Below are positions 56,392-64,000 of a stretch of DNA of 64,000 nucleotides, piece after piece (the stretch's first letter is position 1; each line of letters begins with the position of its first letter). The notes beneath the pieces are model-generated. The model did no database searches. It saw only the letters and a list, made by a program, of their open reading frames with translations, and was not told the origin of the DNA. The position numbers and the translations under genes are program-made. The DNA is from Nocardiopsis mwathae. GTDB taxonomy: Bacteria > Actinomycetota > Actinomycetes > Streptosporangiales > Streptosporangiaceae. The stretch is taken from the NCBI RefSeq assembly GCF_014201195.1, contig NZ_JACHDS010000001.1, positions 3,968,001-4,032,000 on the forward strand, written 5' to 3'.

Positions 56392-56596
56392 TTTCCTGCC
56401 GTTCCCACGGGCACCCTCCATCGCCGATACATCTGAATTCCCACCCGTTCCGCGTCATTGCATTCGAGAAATTGCATCGGCCTTACCCTGGCTCGGACAT
56501 TCGGACTGAACCGAAAGACATTGCCGATTGCCATTCACACGACGAATGATGTGAGGCACACCCGAATTCGTCGGGCAAGTGACCTTGGAGGCAATC

Positions 56597-57046
56597 GTGT
56601 CGAGGTTGACCATTGCATCGAGAAGGATCGCGATCGCCGTCGCGGGCAGTGCCATGGGCGCGGTCATGGCGGCATCCCTGATGACGGCCCCCGCACAGGC
56701 CGCACCGACGGCCGCGGAGCGTGCCGAAACCGCAGGCCAGGAGGGCGCCGCCCAGCAGTGCCGCGAAGTCCTGGGGATTCCCTATAAGGCCAGTCGGACT
56801 CGGGTGTCGGCGCCGGCGAGGACCGATTTCTGCGCTGGCTGGCACATCTATGTCGAGCTGCAGCGTTCGCGGTGGTCGGGGTGGCAGACGATGGACTCGC
56901 GGTCATGGCGGGGGGACGCTCTGCACACACTGACCACCACCTGCTCCGGCACCCATAACTATCGACTGCGGATGACCAAGCGGCCGCCCTCCGGGGCCAC
57001 GCAGGTGAGGACAGGCCGCGAAGTGCGGCTTTCCTGCCCCGGCTGA
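56597..57046 (+). CDS. Secreted small protein, paralog 2
   Basis: 149 residues from GTG 56597 with GGAGG five bases ahead. The signal peptide (IAVAGSAMGAVMAASLMTAP, cleavage about AQAA-PT) is followed by a domain with four Cys (QCREVLG, DFCAGWH, TTCSGTH, LSCPG) and the YVELQRSRWSGWQTMDSRSW core shared with paralog 1. Independent expression is likely, as a terminator lies between them and its own spacing is large. Function unknown. Confidence 0.8.
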   Translation: MSRLTIASRRIAIAVAGSAMGAVMAASLMTAPAQAAPTAAERAETAGQEGAAQQCREVLGIPYKASRTRVSAPARTDFCAGWHIYVELQRSRWSGWQTMDSRSWRGDALHTLTTTCSGTHNYRLRMTKRPPSGATQVRTGREVRLSCPG

Positions 57047-57074
57047 GCGGGATATCAAAGGGTCTGACAATGAC

Positions 57075-57114
57075 GGAGGCCTTCGACCGCTGTACGGAGT
57101 GGTCGAAGGCCTCC
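57075..57114 (+). terminator. Hairpin after secreted paralog 2
   Basis: A 14-bp perfect stem (ggaggccttcgacc 57075-57088 with ggtcgaaggcctcc 57101-57114), 29 bases past the stop of the paralog. No U-tract. Also close to the 3' end of the convergent gene at 57173. Confidence 0.7.
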
Positions 57115-57172
57115 GGGTGTCCCGTGCCCCGGGTGCGGCGGGCGGGGGAAGCCGTTCCGGGGGTAGCCGGGG

Positions 57173-57820
57173 CTACTCGCCGGTCTTCTGGAGCTTGGCG
57201 ATGCGGTTGTCGTACATCTTCACGAACTCCGGGCGCTCGGCGTTGGCGATCTCGTAGGCGCGGAGGTCGCGGACCTGGTCGATGGTGAGTTTGCGCAGGC
57301 GGGCGCGGATGGAGGGCAGGGTGAGGCCGTCATAGCCCGGCACCGGCAGCTCTTCTGCGGCGGGTGCGGACTGCTTGCGGACCTTCTCCAGCACCTCGTC
57401 GCCGGCGACCTGGGTGATGGCCTCCGCCCCGGCGATCTCCTCGGCGACGGCGGCTTTCTCCTCGGGGGCCACGAGCGGGGGCTCGTCCGCGGGGGTGTCC
57501 TCGGCGGGCTTCTCCGCGGGCTCGGCGGCGGCCGCGGGCGCCGAGGCCTCGGACCGGGTGTCCGGGGCGGGCTCCGGCTCGACGGGAGCGGTCGGCTCGG
57601 CCGGGGCGGCCGCACCGGCGGCTGCGGCCTTCTCGGCCTTCTCGGCCGTCTCCGCGGTCTCGGTGGTCGGGGTCGCGTCGGTCTTCTCCGCGGGCTGCTC
57701 GGCCGGCTCCCGCTGCTGCACCGGGATGGTGGCCGACGCCGGGGCCGGGGCTTCGGTCTTCTGCCCGAAGACCCCCTTGACCAGGGTCATCACCTTGCTG
57801 ACGATGGACGGCTTAGGCAT
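57173..57820 (-). CDS. Lipid-droplet-associated-type protein
   Basis: 215 residues from ATG 57820 (MPKPSIVSKVMTLVKGVFGQ); the frame opens further up but that part is basic and uninformative. A short amphipathic N-terminus is followed by a long Ala/Pro/Glu-rich region (residues about 25-150), then a conserved C-terminal domain (PGYDGLTLPSIRARLRKLTI, DQVRDLRAYEIANAERPEFV, MYDNRIAKLQ). The C-terminal domain is of the kind labelled lipid droplet-associated in actinobacteria; this family name is from memory. The neighbouring divergent gene is ispH. Confidence 0.65.
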   Translation of the reverse strand: MPKPSIVSKVMTLVKGVFGQKTEAPAPASATIPVQQREPAEQPAEKTDATPTTETAETAEKAEKAAAAGAAAPAEPTAPVEPEPAPDTRSEASAPAAAAEPAEKPAEDTPADEPPLVAPEEKAAVAEEIAGAEAITQVAGDEVLEKVRKQSAPAAEELPVPGYDGLTLPSIRARLRKLTIDQVRDLRAYEIANAERPEFVKMYDNRIAKLQKTGE

Positions 57821-58211
57821 GGGACTGGGGGCTCCTGACAATCTCGGTGGGGTGAAACTCGGCGGCGCACACGCACTGGGGATCGCCCGCCGGGTCGCCC
57901 CGGCGGAGTGGCTGCGGACCGCTGGCACGGGGCTGGCGGAACGCCGCCCGGTGCTGCTCGGTGCCGCCTTCATGCTGCTGGACACTGCTGTCGGATGATG
58001 ACGCGAATTCAACCCAGAATAGGGGAGTAAGGGTCGCCTGCCACGCCTCGTTTGTGAATGGTTCGAGCTGGTCGCGACGGAAACGAGCACGGACTGTTAT
58101 CACGCATTCATCAAATCGGACCGGTCGGGGCGCCCGTGTCGCCCGAGCTCCCGCGGGTGCGTCTGATCACAGCCGCACCCCTTACGGCCCATGGGCCGTA
58201 GGATGGAGCCC
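57821..58211. other. Divergent intergenic region
   Basis: 391 bases between the lipid-droplet-type gene and ispH. AT-richer at about 58000-58100 (ttatcacgcattcatcaaat), where the two promoters are expected. No gene and no obvious operator. Confidence 0.4.
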
Positions 58212-59186
58212 ATGACTGCGACGAATCGCCGCCGTGTCCTGCTCGCCAAGCCCCGCGGTTACTGCGCCGGGGTGGACCGCGCTGTCGTCACGGTCGAGAA
58301 AGCCCTTGAGCAGTACGGGGCCCCGATCTACGTGCGCAAGCAGATCGTGCACAACACGCACGTCGTGCGCACGCTGGAGGAGCGCGGGGCCATCTTCGTC
58401 GAGGAGACCGAAGAGGTGCCCGAGGGCGCCATCGTGGTCTTCTCCGCCCACGGCGTCTCGCCGATGGTGCACGAGGAGGCCGCGCGTCGGCAGCTCAAGA
58501 CCATCGACGCCACCTGCCCCCTGGTCACGAAGGTGCACAAGGAGGCGCAGCGCTTCGCCAAGGAGGACCGCGACATCATCCTGATCGGCCACGCCGGTCA
58601 CGAGGAGGTCGAGGGCACCAGCGGCGAGGCCCCGGACCACATCCAGCTCGTGGAGAGCCCGGACGAGGTCGACAAGGTCGAGGTGCGCGACCCGGACAAC
58701 GTCTCCTGGCTGTCCCAGACCACGCTGTCGGTCGACGAGACCAACCAGACCGTCGACGCGCTGCGCAGGAAGTTCCCGAACCTGCTCGACCCGCCGAGCG
58801 ACGACATCTGCTACGCCACCTCCAACCGCCAGGACGCGGTCAAGGTGATGGCGCCGGAGTGCGAGCTGGTCATCGTGGTCGGCTCGGACAACTCCTCCAA
58901 CTCGGTGCGGCTGGTCGAGGTCGCCCTGGACGGCGGGGCCGACGCCGCCTACCTGATCGACAACGCCTCGCTGATGGACGACTCCTGGCTGGAGGGCGTC
59001 ACCACCGTCGGTGTCACCAGCGGCGCGTCGGTGCCCGACATCCTGGTCCAGGACCTGCTGCGCAAGCTCGCCGAGCACGGCTTCGGCGACGTGCGGGAGA
59101 TCGAGACCGCCGAGGAGCGGCTGACGTTCTCGCTGCCCAAGGAGCTCCGCCGCGACCTGCGCGCCGAGGAGCCGGCCTCCTCGTAG
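58212..59186 (+). CDS. ispH: 4-hydroxy-3-methylbut-2-enyl diphosphate reductase
   Basis: 324 residues from ATG 58212 (GGAG directly ahead; earlier ATGs at 58203 and 58191 are possible). The three Fe-S Cys are all present: Cys18 ([11 protein letters not shown]), Cys102 ([11 protein letters not shown]) and Cys200 ([11 protein letters not shown]). The [14 protein letters not shown] segment carries the His and Glu residues of the active site. It makes IPP and DMAPP from HMBPP in the last step of the MEP pathway. A 23-bp terminator hairpin follows. Confidence 0.97.
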   Translation: MTATNRRRVLLAKPRGYCAGVDRAVVTVEKALEQYGAPIYVRKQIVHNTHVVRTLEERGAIFVEETEEVPEGAIVVFSAHGVSPMVHEEAARRQLKTIDATCPLVTKVHKEAQRFAKEDRDIILIGHAGHEEVEGTSGEAPDHIQLVESPDEVDKVEVRDPDNVSWLSQTTLSVDETNQTVDALRRKFPNLLDPPSDDICYATSNRQDAVKVMAPECELVIVVGSDNSSNSVRLVEVALDGGADAAYLIDNASLMDDSWLEGVTTVGVTSGASVPDILVQDLLRKLAEHGFGDVREIETAEERLTFSLPKELRRDLRAEEPASS

Positions 59187-59205
59187 CCGCCGTTCGGCCG
59201 TCATC

Positions 59206-59253
59206 CGCGCGTCGGCCCCGCCCCGGAAGGTTCCGGGGCGGGGCCGACGCGCG
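59206..59253 (+). terminator. Terminator of ispH
   Basis: A 23-bp perfect stem (59206-59228 with 59231-59253, gcgcgtcggccccgcccc core) and a two-base nominal loop, so the real loop is a little larger. 20 bases past the ispH stop. Confidence 0.8.
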
Positions 59254-59272
59254 TCCGCGCCTGCTTCCGTCT

Positions 59273-59338
59273 CCGTCGGTCTCGGCGACGTGCGCCGGAA
59301 GGCGGCGCGCATCCGGTGCGCTCCACCGAGACCGACGG
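59273..59338. repeat. Palindrome, variant copy 5
   Basis: ccgtcggtctcgg (59273-59285) pairs with ccgagaccgacgg (59326-59338) over about 40 bases. It lies between the convergent ispH and DUF4245 genes. It shares the gtctcgg/ccgagac core in position with the other palindromes but is a weaker family member. Confidence 0.6.
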
Positions 59339-59355
59339 GGGTGGGGCGGGGCGGG

Positions 59356-59895
59356 TCAGGTCTGGGGGTCCAGCGAGTCGGCCAGGGTCTCCAGCTCGTC
59401 GAAGCTCGCGCTGCCGGCGACGATGACGGTCGCACCCTCCTCGCGCTTGACCAGGGCGCGGCGGGGCTTCTCGTCGGGGTCCGCCTCGCGCTCGAACCGC
59501 TCCCAGCTCTCGCCGCCGACCTCGCTGGAGCCGTTCGGCTCGCCCTGCCGGGTGGTCTCGGCGATGAAGTCGTCGGGGTCCGCGTCGCTCATGGCCAGCT
59601 CGGCGTGGCGGTCGCCGGGGGTGGCGAAGCCGAGGGACCAGCTCACCGGCCCGTCGGTGTCCAGGTTGGTGCTGGTGGCCACCCACCCGTCGGGCAGGCT
59701 CTCGCCCGGGACGTAGGTGGTGTAGGCGGCGGTGTCGCGGAGCTCGGCGGCGTCGAGGCGGTAGTCGACGCTGGGGATGTGCTCCTCCCGCCGCCCCGCG
59801 ACCACGAGCGCCATGACGAGCAGGATGCCGACGATGATGCCCATCGCGATGACGAGGGACCCGAAGGTCGAGTTGGCGCGGTCGTAACTACTCAT
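59356..59895 (-). CDS. DUF4245 membrane protein
   Basis: 179 residues. An N-terminal membrane helix (STFGSLVIAMGIIVGILLVM, about 10-32) is followed by an extracytoplasmic domain of the DUF4245 type: IPSVDYRLDAAELRDTAAYT, LPDGWVATSTNLD and VSWSLGFATPG...; the C-terminus ALVKREEGATVIVAGSASFD matches too. Common in actinobacteria next to glpX. Function unknown. Confidence 0.88.
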   Translation of the reverse strand: MSSYDRANSTFGSLVIAMGIIVGILLVMALVVAGRREEHIPSVDYRLDAAELRDTAAYTTYVPGESLPDGWVATSTNLDTDGPVSWSLGFATPGDRHAELAMSDADPDDFIAETTRQGEPNGSSEVGGESWERFEREADPDEKPRRALVKREEGATVIVAGSASFDELETLADSLDPQT

Positions 59896-59926
59896 GATGT
59901 CTTCAAGCTTGCCGCACCTGTCCGGG

Positions 59927-60565
59927 TCACTCGTCCCGGGGTGCGGTTCTCCGCTCGGCGACGTGCCGCGGCTCCAGCCGGGACAGCAGGGCGGTGATGT
60001 CGTCGGCGAGGCGGCGCGCGTCGGCGTCGTCGCGGCGGATCACCTCGGCGACGGCGACGAGCATGGCGCCGCTGACGACCATGAGGAGTGCTTCGTCGAC
60101 GGGTTCGTCGGCCTTGCGGAACAGGGCGACGTTGCGGTCGGTCCACTCGCGCAGGCGGGTGCGGAGCTGGGAGTCGAAGCCGGGCGGCCCGTCGCCGCTG
60201 AAGAAGAGGAGTGTGGTCTCCCTCTCTTCGATGCACCCTTCCAGGTACGCGCGGGCGGCGGCGTACATGAGCCGGGTGGGGTCGGTCTCGCCCGCGGCGC
60301 GGGCGTCGCCGACCGCCCGGTGGGTGCGGTCCTGCTGGCGCTGCTGGAACTCCTCGTACAGCGCCATGTAGAGGTCGGCCTTGCCGCTGAAGTGGTGGTA
60401 CAGGCTTCCGACGCTCGCCCCGGCCTCGGCGACGACCTCGCTCACCCCGGCTTTGGCGAAACCCACCGTGCGGAACACGTGGGCCGCGGCGCTGAGGAGG
60501 GCGCTGCGGGTGGCCGCTCCGCGATGCGAGACCCGCACCGGCTTGTGCACCTTTTCAACAGTCAA
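59927..60565 (-). CDS. TetR-family regulator
   Basis: 212 residues. The HTH ([20 protein letters not shown], then [20 protein letters not shown], residues 20-60) is classic TetR; the C-terminal domain has the four-helix ligand pocket. Located 31 bases before the DUF4245 gene, on the same strand. Divergent from glpX, so a role in its control is possible but unproven. Confidence 0.92.
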   Translation of the reverse strand: MTVEKVHKPVRVSHRGAATRSALLSAAAHVFRTVGFAKAGVSEVVAEAGASVGSLYHHFSGKADLYMALYEEFQQRQQDRTHRAVGDARAAGETDPTRLMYAAARAYLEGCIEERETTLLFFSGDGPPGFDSQLRTRLREWTDRNVALFRKADEPVDEALLMVVSGAMLVAVAEVIRRDDADARRLADDITALLSRLEPRHVAERRTAPRDE

Positions 60566-60741
60566 GTCCGAATACCGTCCCGTCCCGTTCCCGACAGCGT
60601 GCCGACGGCCCGCCTTGGGATGAGGTTACGCCAGTTGATTACGCTTGTTCCAAGCCGCCGCCCTCGGCGGGGGAACGTTGTACCCGCCAGCGCACGTGTC
60701 GTGAGCTGGGCGTTGAGAGCCGTACTGAGAGGCTGCCGAAG

Positions 60742-61767
60742 ATGACTGATCCCACCGCACCCGCGTCGTCCGCGCCGGAGGCGCCCGACCGCAACCTGGC
60801 ACTGGAGCTGGTGCGGGTGACCGAAGCCGCCGCCCTGGCCGCGGGCCGTTGGGTCGGCAAGGGGGACAAGATCGGGGCCGACGGGGTGGCCGTGCGCGGT
60901 ATGCGCCACCTGATCAGCACCGTGTCGATGGCCGGGACGGTGGTCATCGGCGAGGGCGAGAAGGACAACGCCCCGATGCTGTACAACGGCGAGCGCGTCG
61001 GCGACGGTCAGGGGCCCGAGTGCGACGTGGCGGTCGACCCGATCGACGGCACCCGCCTGACGGCGATGGGCATGCCGAACGCGATCGCGGTCATCGCGGT
61101 CGCGCCGCGCGGGTCCATGTTCGACCCGTCCGCGGTGTTCTACATGGACAAGCTGGCGGCCGGTCCGGCCGCGGCGGGCGTGGTGGACATCACCGCGCCG
61201 GTCGGCGACAACATCCGGGCGGTCGCGCGCGCCAAGGGCGGCACCCCGGCCGACGTGACGGTCGTCATCCTGGACCGGCCACGGCACAAGTCGCTGGTGC
61301 GCGAGGTGCGCGAGGCCGGGGCGCGGATCAAGTTCATCACCGACGGCGACGTGGCCGGCGCGATCATGGCGGCTCGCGAGGGCACCGGTGTGGACCTGCT
61401 GCTGGGGATCGGCGGTACGCCGGAGGGCATCATCACGGCGTGCGCGATGAAGTGCCTGGGCGGTGTGATCCAAGGCCGGTTGTGGCCACAGGACGAGGAC
61501 GAGCGCCGCAAGGCGATGGACGCGGGGCACGACCTGGACCGCGTGCTGACCACCGACGACCTGGTGTCCTCGGAGGACGTGTTCTTCGCGGCGACCGGTA
61601 TCACCGACGGCGAGCTGGTCGAGGGCGTGCGCTACCTGCCCGGAGGCGCGATCACGGACTCCCTGGTGATGCGCGGGCGCAGCGGCACGGTCCGCCAGAT
61701 CCGGAGCCGGCACCGCATCGACAAGCTCGCGACGTACTCCGGCGTGGACTTCGAGTCGGCCCGCTGA
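60742..61767 (+). CDS. glpX: Class II fructose-1,6-bisphosphatase GlpX
   Basis: 341 residues. GlpX signatures in order: [60 protein letters not shown] (metal-binding D-P-I-D-G) and [20 protein letters not shown]. Converts fructose 1,6-bisphosphate to fructose 6-phosphate in gluconeogenesis and is the usual single FBPase of actinobacteria. A plausible ribosome site (GAGAGG, about ten bases ahead). Core gene. Confidence 0.97.
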   Translation: MTDPTAPASSAPEAPDRNLALELVRVTEAAALAAGRWVGKGDKIGADGVAVRGMRHLISTVSMAGTVVIGEGEKDNAPMLYNGERVGDGQGPECDVAVDPIDGTRLTAMGMPNAIAVIAVAPRGSMFDPSAVFYMDKLAAGPAAAGVVDITAPVGDNIRAVARAKGGTPADVTVVILDRPRHKSLVREVREAGARIKFITDGDVAGAIMAAREGTGVDLLLGIGGTPEGIITACAMKCLGGVIQGRLWPQDEDERRKAMDAGHDLDRVLTTDDLVSSEDVFFAATGITDGELVEGVRYLPGGAITDSLVMRGRSGTVRQIRSRHRIDKLATYSGVDFESAR

Positions 61768-61868
61768 GGGCGGTCCGCGACCTCCGGTAGGGGCGGGGAC
61801 CAGGGCAATTCCTGACGTCCCGGATTGGTACGGTCTACATCGACCAAGCTTGTCCCTCCGGAGGTTCG

Positions 61869-63458
61869 ATGTCCTACCCTGACCCGCCCAACCAGCCGTC
61901 GTGGGTGCCTCCCGGTCCGCCGACCGGGGGGCAGCCCGTCGGACAGCCCGGATATCCGATGGGCATGGGGGCGCCGCAGCCGCCGCAGTACGCCGCACCG
62001 CGGAAGAACCGGATCTGGATGGTCCCGGTCGCCGCGGGCCTGGGTGTGGCGCTGATGGCGTCCACGGTGTGGGCGGCCAACTCGGTCGTGGGCGACTGGT
62101 TCGGGGGGCCGCAGCCGGAGTCGGTGCTGCCGGCGTCGTCCATCGCCTTCGCCAAGCTCGACATGAAGCCGTCGGGCGGCCAGCTGGCGAACTACGCGCA
62201 GCTGGTGAACAAGCTGCCCGACGAGGTCAAGGACGAGATCGACCCGGCCACCGCCACCAACCCGGCGCGGGACATCGTCGAGAAGGAGTTCGAGTACCTC
62301 GACTACGAGCACGACGTCGAGCCTTGGCTCGGCAAGCGCTTCGGGTTCGCGATGTGGGAGAGCGACGCCGAGGCCGCCCAGATCTCCCGGGACGGCACGA
62401 CGGCGGCGTTCGCCCTGGCCGTGACCGACGAGGATGCCGCGCGGAAGGCACTGCAGAAGGTCGAGGCCAAGGAGGGCATGGCCTTCGAGTTCCGGAACGA
62501 CTTCGCCATCATCGCGCCGAACGGCGCCGCGATCAGCGACTTGGACCAGCAGGTCGCGACCGGGGGAACGCTGGACGGTCAGGCGGACTTCTCCTCCGAC
62601 ATGGCCGGCATCGGCGGCGACACGCTGGCGACCGCCTGGATGGACTTCGGCGAGCTGAGCAGGCTGGAGTCGCGGCCGAGCTCCCGCGGGGGCTTCGGCA
62701 GCGGCCGGTCCGGCAACCCGTTCCAGGAGCTGACCGGCGGTGAGGACGTCGAGGGCCGCGTCGCGCTGTCGCTGAAGCTGGAGAGCGACTACGTCGAGCT
62801 GCGCGGCGACATGTTCGGTGTCAAGAGCGGCGACTCCCTGGAGGGCTTCGAGGCGCCCGAGCCGGGGTTGGAGGCGATGTCGTCCCTCCCGAACGACACC
62901 GTGATGGCGGTGGGCGGCAGCGGGCTGGACAGCCTGATGGAGCAGGTCTGGAAGGAGAACCCGGACGAGTTCGGCGAGTTCGAGGACGCGCTCCAGGAGG
63001 AGGGAGCCTCGCTCCCCGAAGGCTTCACCCAGCTGCTGGGGTCGAAGTCCGCGTTCGGTATCACCGATGTCCAGGGGTCGTTCGACGAGGTCTTCGACAG
63101 CGACTTCTCCTTCCAGTTCCGGGCGACCGGCGCCGACGGCGACCTGTTGGAAAGCCTGGCCGAGCAGCTGTCCGCGGGCACCTACGGCCCGACGCCGGGG
63201 GTGAACGAGGACGGCGACGCGGTGGTCGTCTCCTCCGGTGCGATGGGCACCGGCAAGCTCGGCGACGACGCGGTCTTCACGAAGGTCATGGAGGGGACCG
63301 AGGACTCCCACGTCGGCTTCTACTTCGACCTGCGCCAGCTGTCGAGCAGCGGCGACATGTCCCAGCCCGAGCAGTGGGGTGCCTTCGGGGCCGCGATGAA
63401 CTTCGACGGCTCCAGTGGCACCGTCCTGGCCCGGTGGGCACCGTCGGCAGACGCGTAG
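61869..63458 (+). CDS. DUF3352-family membrane protein
   Basis: 529 residues from ATG 61869 (GGAGG four bases ahead). A proline/Gly-rich cytoplasmic tail (SYPDPPNQPSWVPPGPP) and one helix (WMVPVAAGLGVALMASTVWA, about 52-75) precede a large extracytoplasmic domain. The DUF3352 pattern is visible: PASSIAFAKLDMKPSGGQLA, EPWLGKRFGFAMWESD, ATGGTLDGQADFSSDM, then repeated AxxSLxxDTVMAVGGS. Terminated by a strong hairpin. Function unknown; common as a single gene in actinomycetes. Confidence 0.88.
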   Translation: MSYPDPPNQPSWVPPGPPTGGQPVGQPGYPMGMGAPQPPQYAAPRKNRIWMVPVAAGLGVALMASTVWAANSVVGDWFGGPQPESVLPASSIAFAKLDMKPSGGQLANYAQLVNKLPDEVKDEIDPATATNPARDIVEKEFEYLDYEHDVEPWLGKRFGFAMWESDAEAAQISRDGTTAAFALAVTDEDAARKALQKVEAKEGMAFEFRNDFAIIAPNGAAISDLDQQVATGGTLDGQADFSSDMAGIGGDTLATAWMDFGELSRLESRPSSRGGFGSGRSGNPFQELTGGEDVEGRVALSLKLESDYVELRGDMFGVKSGDSLEGFEAPEPGLEAMSSLPNDTVMAVGGSGLDSLMEQVWKENPDEFGEFEDALQEEGASLPEGFTQLLGSKSAFGITDVQGSFDEVFDSDFSFQFRATGADGDLLESLAEQLSAGTYGPTPGVNEDGDAVVVSSGAMGTGKLGDDAVFTKVMEGTEDSHVGFYFDLRQLSSSGDMSQPEQWGAFGAAMNFDGSSGTVLARWAPSADA

Positions 63459-63472
63459 CGATACGACGCGGC

Positions 63473-63506
63473 GGGCGGCACCCCTTCGTGGGGGTGCCGC
63501 CCTTTT
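63473..63506 (+). terminator. Intrinsic terminator
   Basis: gggcggcacccc (63473-63484) pairs with ggggtgccgccc (63491-63502) over ttcgtg, followed by tttt. Terminates the DUF3352 gene. Confidence 0.85.
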
Positions 63507-63776
63507 CGTATCCGCGGGGTGGTTTTCGCGCCGTTCTTACTTCTCCACTTTCTCCACATTGGTGACTTTGCACGCCAAACGCCTCATTGCACCACACACA
63601 GAGCTATTACTGGCAAGAACCTTTACGGTTTTGAGTGATTTATGTACAGTTCTAGTTTCAACCTTTCGGGTGGGCTGGAACTCACTCCCGAAAGGTCGTC
63701 CTCCAGCCCGGACGGCCGTGCGGCGTCGCGCACCGCACGGCACCCCCGCTCGTCCAAACTGAGGAGAAACCACCCC
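63507..63776. other. LPMO upstream region
   Basis: 270 bases, AT-richer from 63535 to 63675. The promoter of the LPMO gene must lie here; a repeated tctccac element near 63543 and 63552 is the only repeat seen. A good ribosome site (GAGGAGA) ends at 63767. Confidence 0.4.
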
Positions 63777-64000
63777 ATGACGCTGGGACGACCGATCCGA
63801 ACCGCCGCCCTGCTGGCCGGCATCCCGCTCGCGGCGGCCCTCCTGACCGCCGCGCCCGCCGGCGCCCACGGCTCCATGGGCGAACCGATCAGCCGCGTCG
63901 CCGCCTGCTACCAGGAAGGACCGGAGAACCCGCAGTCCGACGTGTGCAAGCGGCTCGTCGAGCAGAACGGCACCCAGCCGCTCTACGACTGGCACGAGGT
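63777..64000 (+). CDS. AA10 lytic polysaccharide monooxygenase, 5' part
   Basis: The gene runs off the window; 74 residues are seen. A signal peptide (IRTAALLAGIPLAAALLTAA, residues 7-26) ends at PAGA-H31, giving a mature protein that begins HGSMGEPISRVAACYQEGPE. An N-terminal His followed by G-S-M-x-x-P is the Cu-binding histidine brace start of AA10 enzymes, which oxidise chitin or cellulose chains outside the cell. ATG 63777 is preceded by GAGGAGA. Carbohydrate-binding modules may follow beyond the window. Confidence 0.9.
   Translation, partial: MTLGRPIRTAALLAGIPLAAALLTAAPAGAHGSMGEPISRVAACYQEGPENPQSDVCKRLVEQNGTQPLYDWHE

Overview
High-GC DNA with actinomycete hallmarks: an Lsr2 nucleoid protein, an RNHCP-domain protein, an XRE regulator paired with a DUF397 protein, a Pkn-type Ser/Thr kinase, GlpX, an ispH/xseA/xseB/rmuC neighbourhood, and a secreted AA10 LPMO. 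The overall picture fits a Nocardiopsis-like or related member of the Streptosporangiales; this genus guess is inference.

Layout. 1-14.2 kb: chromosomal genes, including two tandem esterase paralogs (the first without catalytic residues), lsr2, a methyltransferase, and a rifampicin monooxygenase (rox)-SDR pair with a rifamycin-associated element (RAE)-like palindrome in its leader. There follow a D-amino acid oxidase, an APH-fold protein, a kinase gene with a frameshift, a possible immunity protein and a lipoprotein. 14.3-28.2 kb: a decayed accessory region, AT-richer than its surroundings over much of 15.3-27.2 kb. It holds two remnants of one N6-adenine methylase, a split membrane-protein gene, three lipoproteins, a beta-propeller protein and a 5'-truncated IS630 transposase with an internal amber codon. 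It also carries one intact pair of a small helical protein and an 895-residue ESX/WXG-like protein, plus two 3' fragments of relatives of that large gene. A direct repeat of about 425 bp (19151 and 27556) brackets part of it.

28.4-30 kb: XRE/DUF397 regulatory pair. 30-46.6 kb: a type IV secretion/conjugation-like operon on the minus strand (TcpC, TcpD, a 2024-residue TcpE-like/MinD-like fusion, VirB4-like ATPase, VirB6/TrbL-like membrane protein, two single-pass membrane proteins, an SLT-NlpC/P60 hydrolase). No relaxase or coupling protein is visible. The operon is interrupted by an opposite-strand AbiEi/DUF559-type gene bracketed by two copies of a long palindrome.

47-64 kb: housekeeping genes (GNAT, ychF, FkbM methyltransferase, TetR, rmuC, xseAB, patatin, two secreted paralogs, a lipid-droplet-type protein, ispH, DUF4245, TetR, glpX, DUF3352, and the 5' end of an LPMO gene). 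The same palindrome family recurs here between genes, and a 167-bp MITE-like element lies between the two secreted paralogs.

The best candidates for new biology are the array of ESX-like effector remnants with associated lipoproteins sharing a C-terminal module, the palindrome-bracketed cassette inside the conjugation operon, and the giant fusion with a lysine-less Walker A motif and repeated linker motifs.
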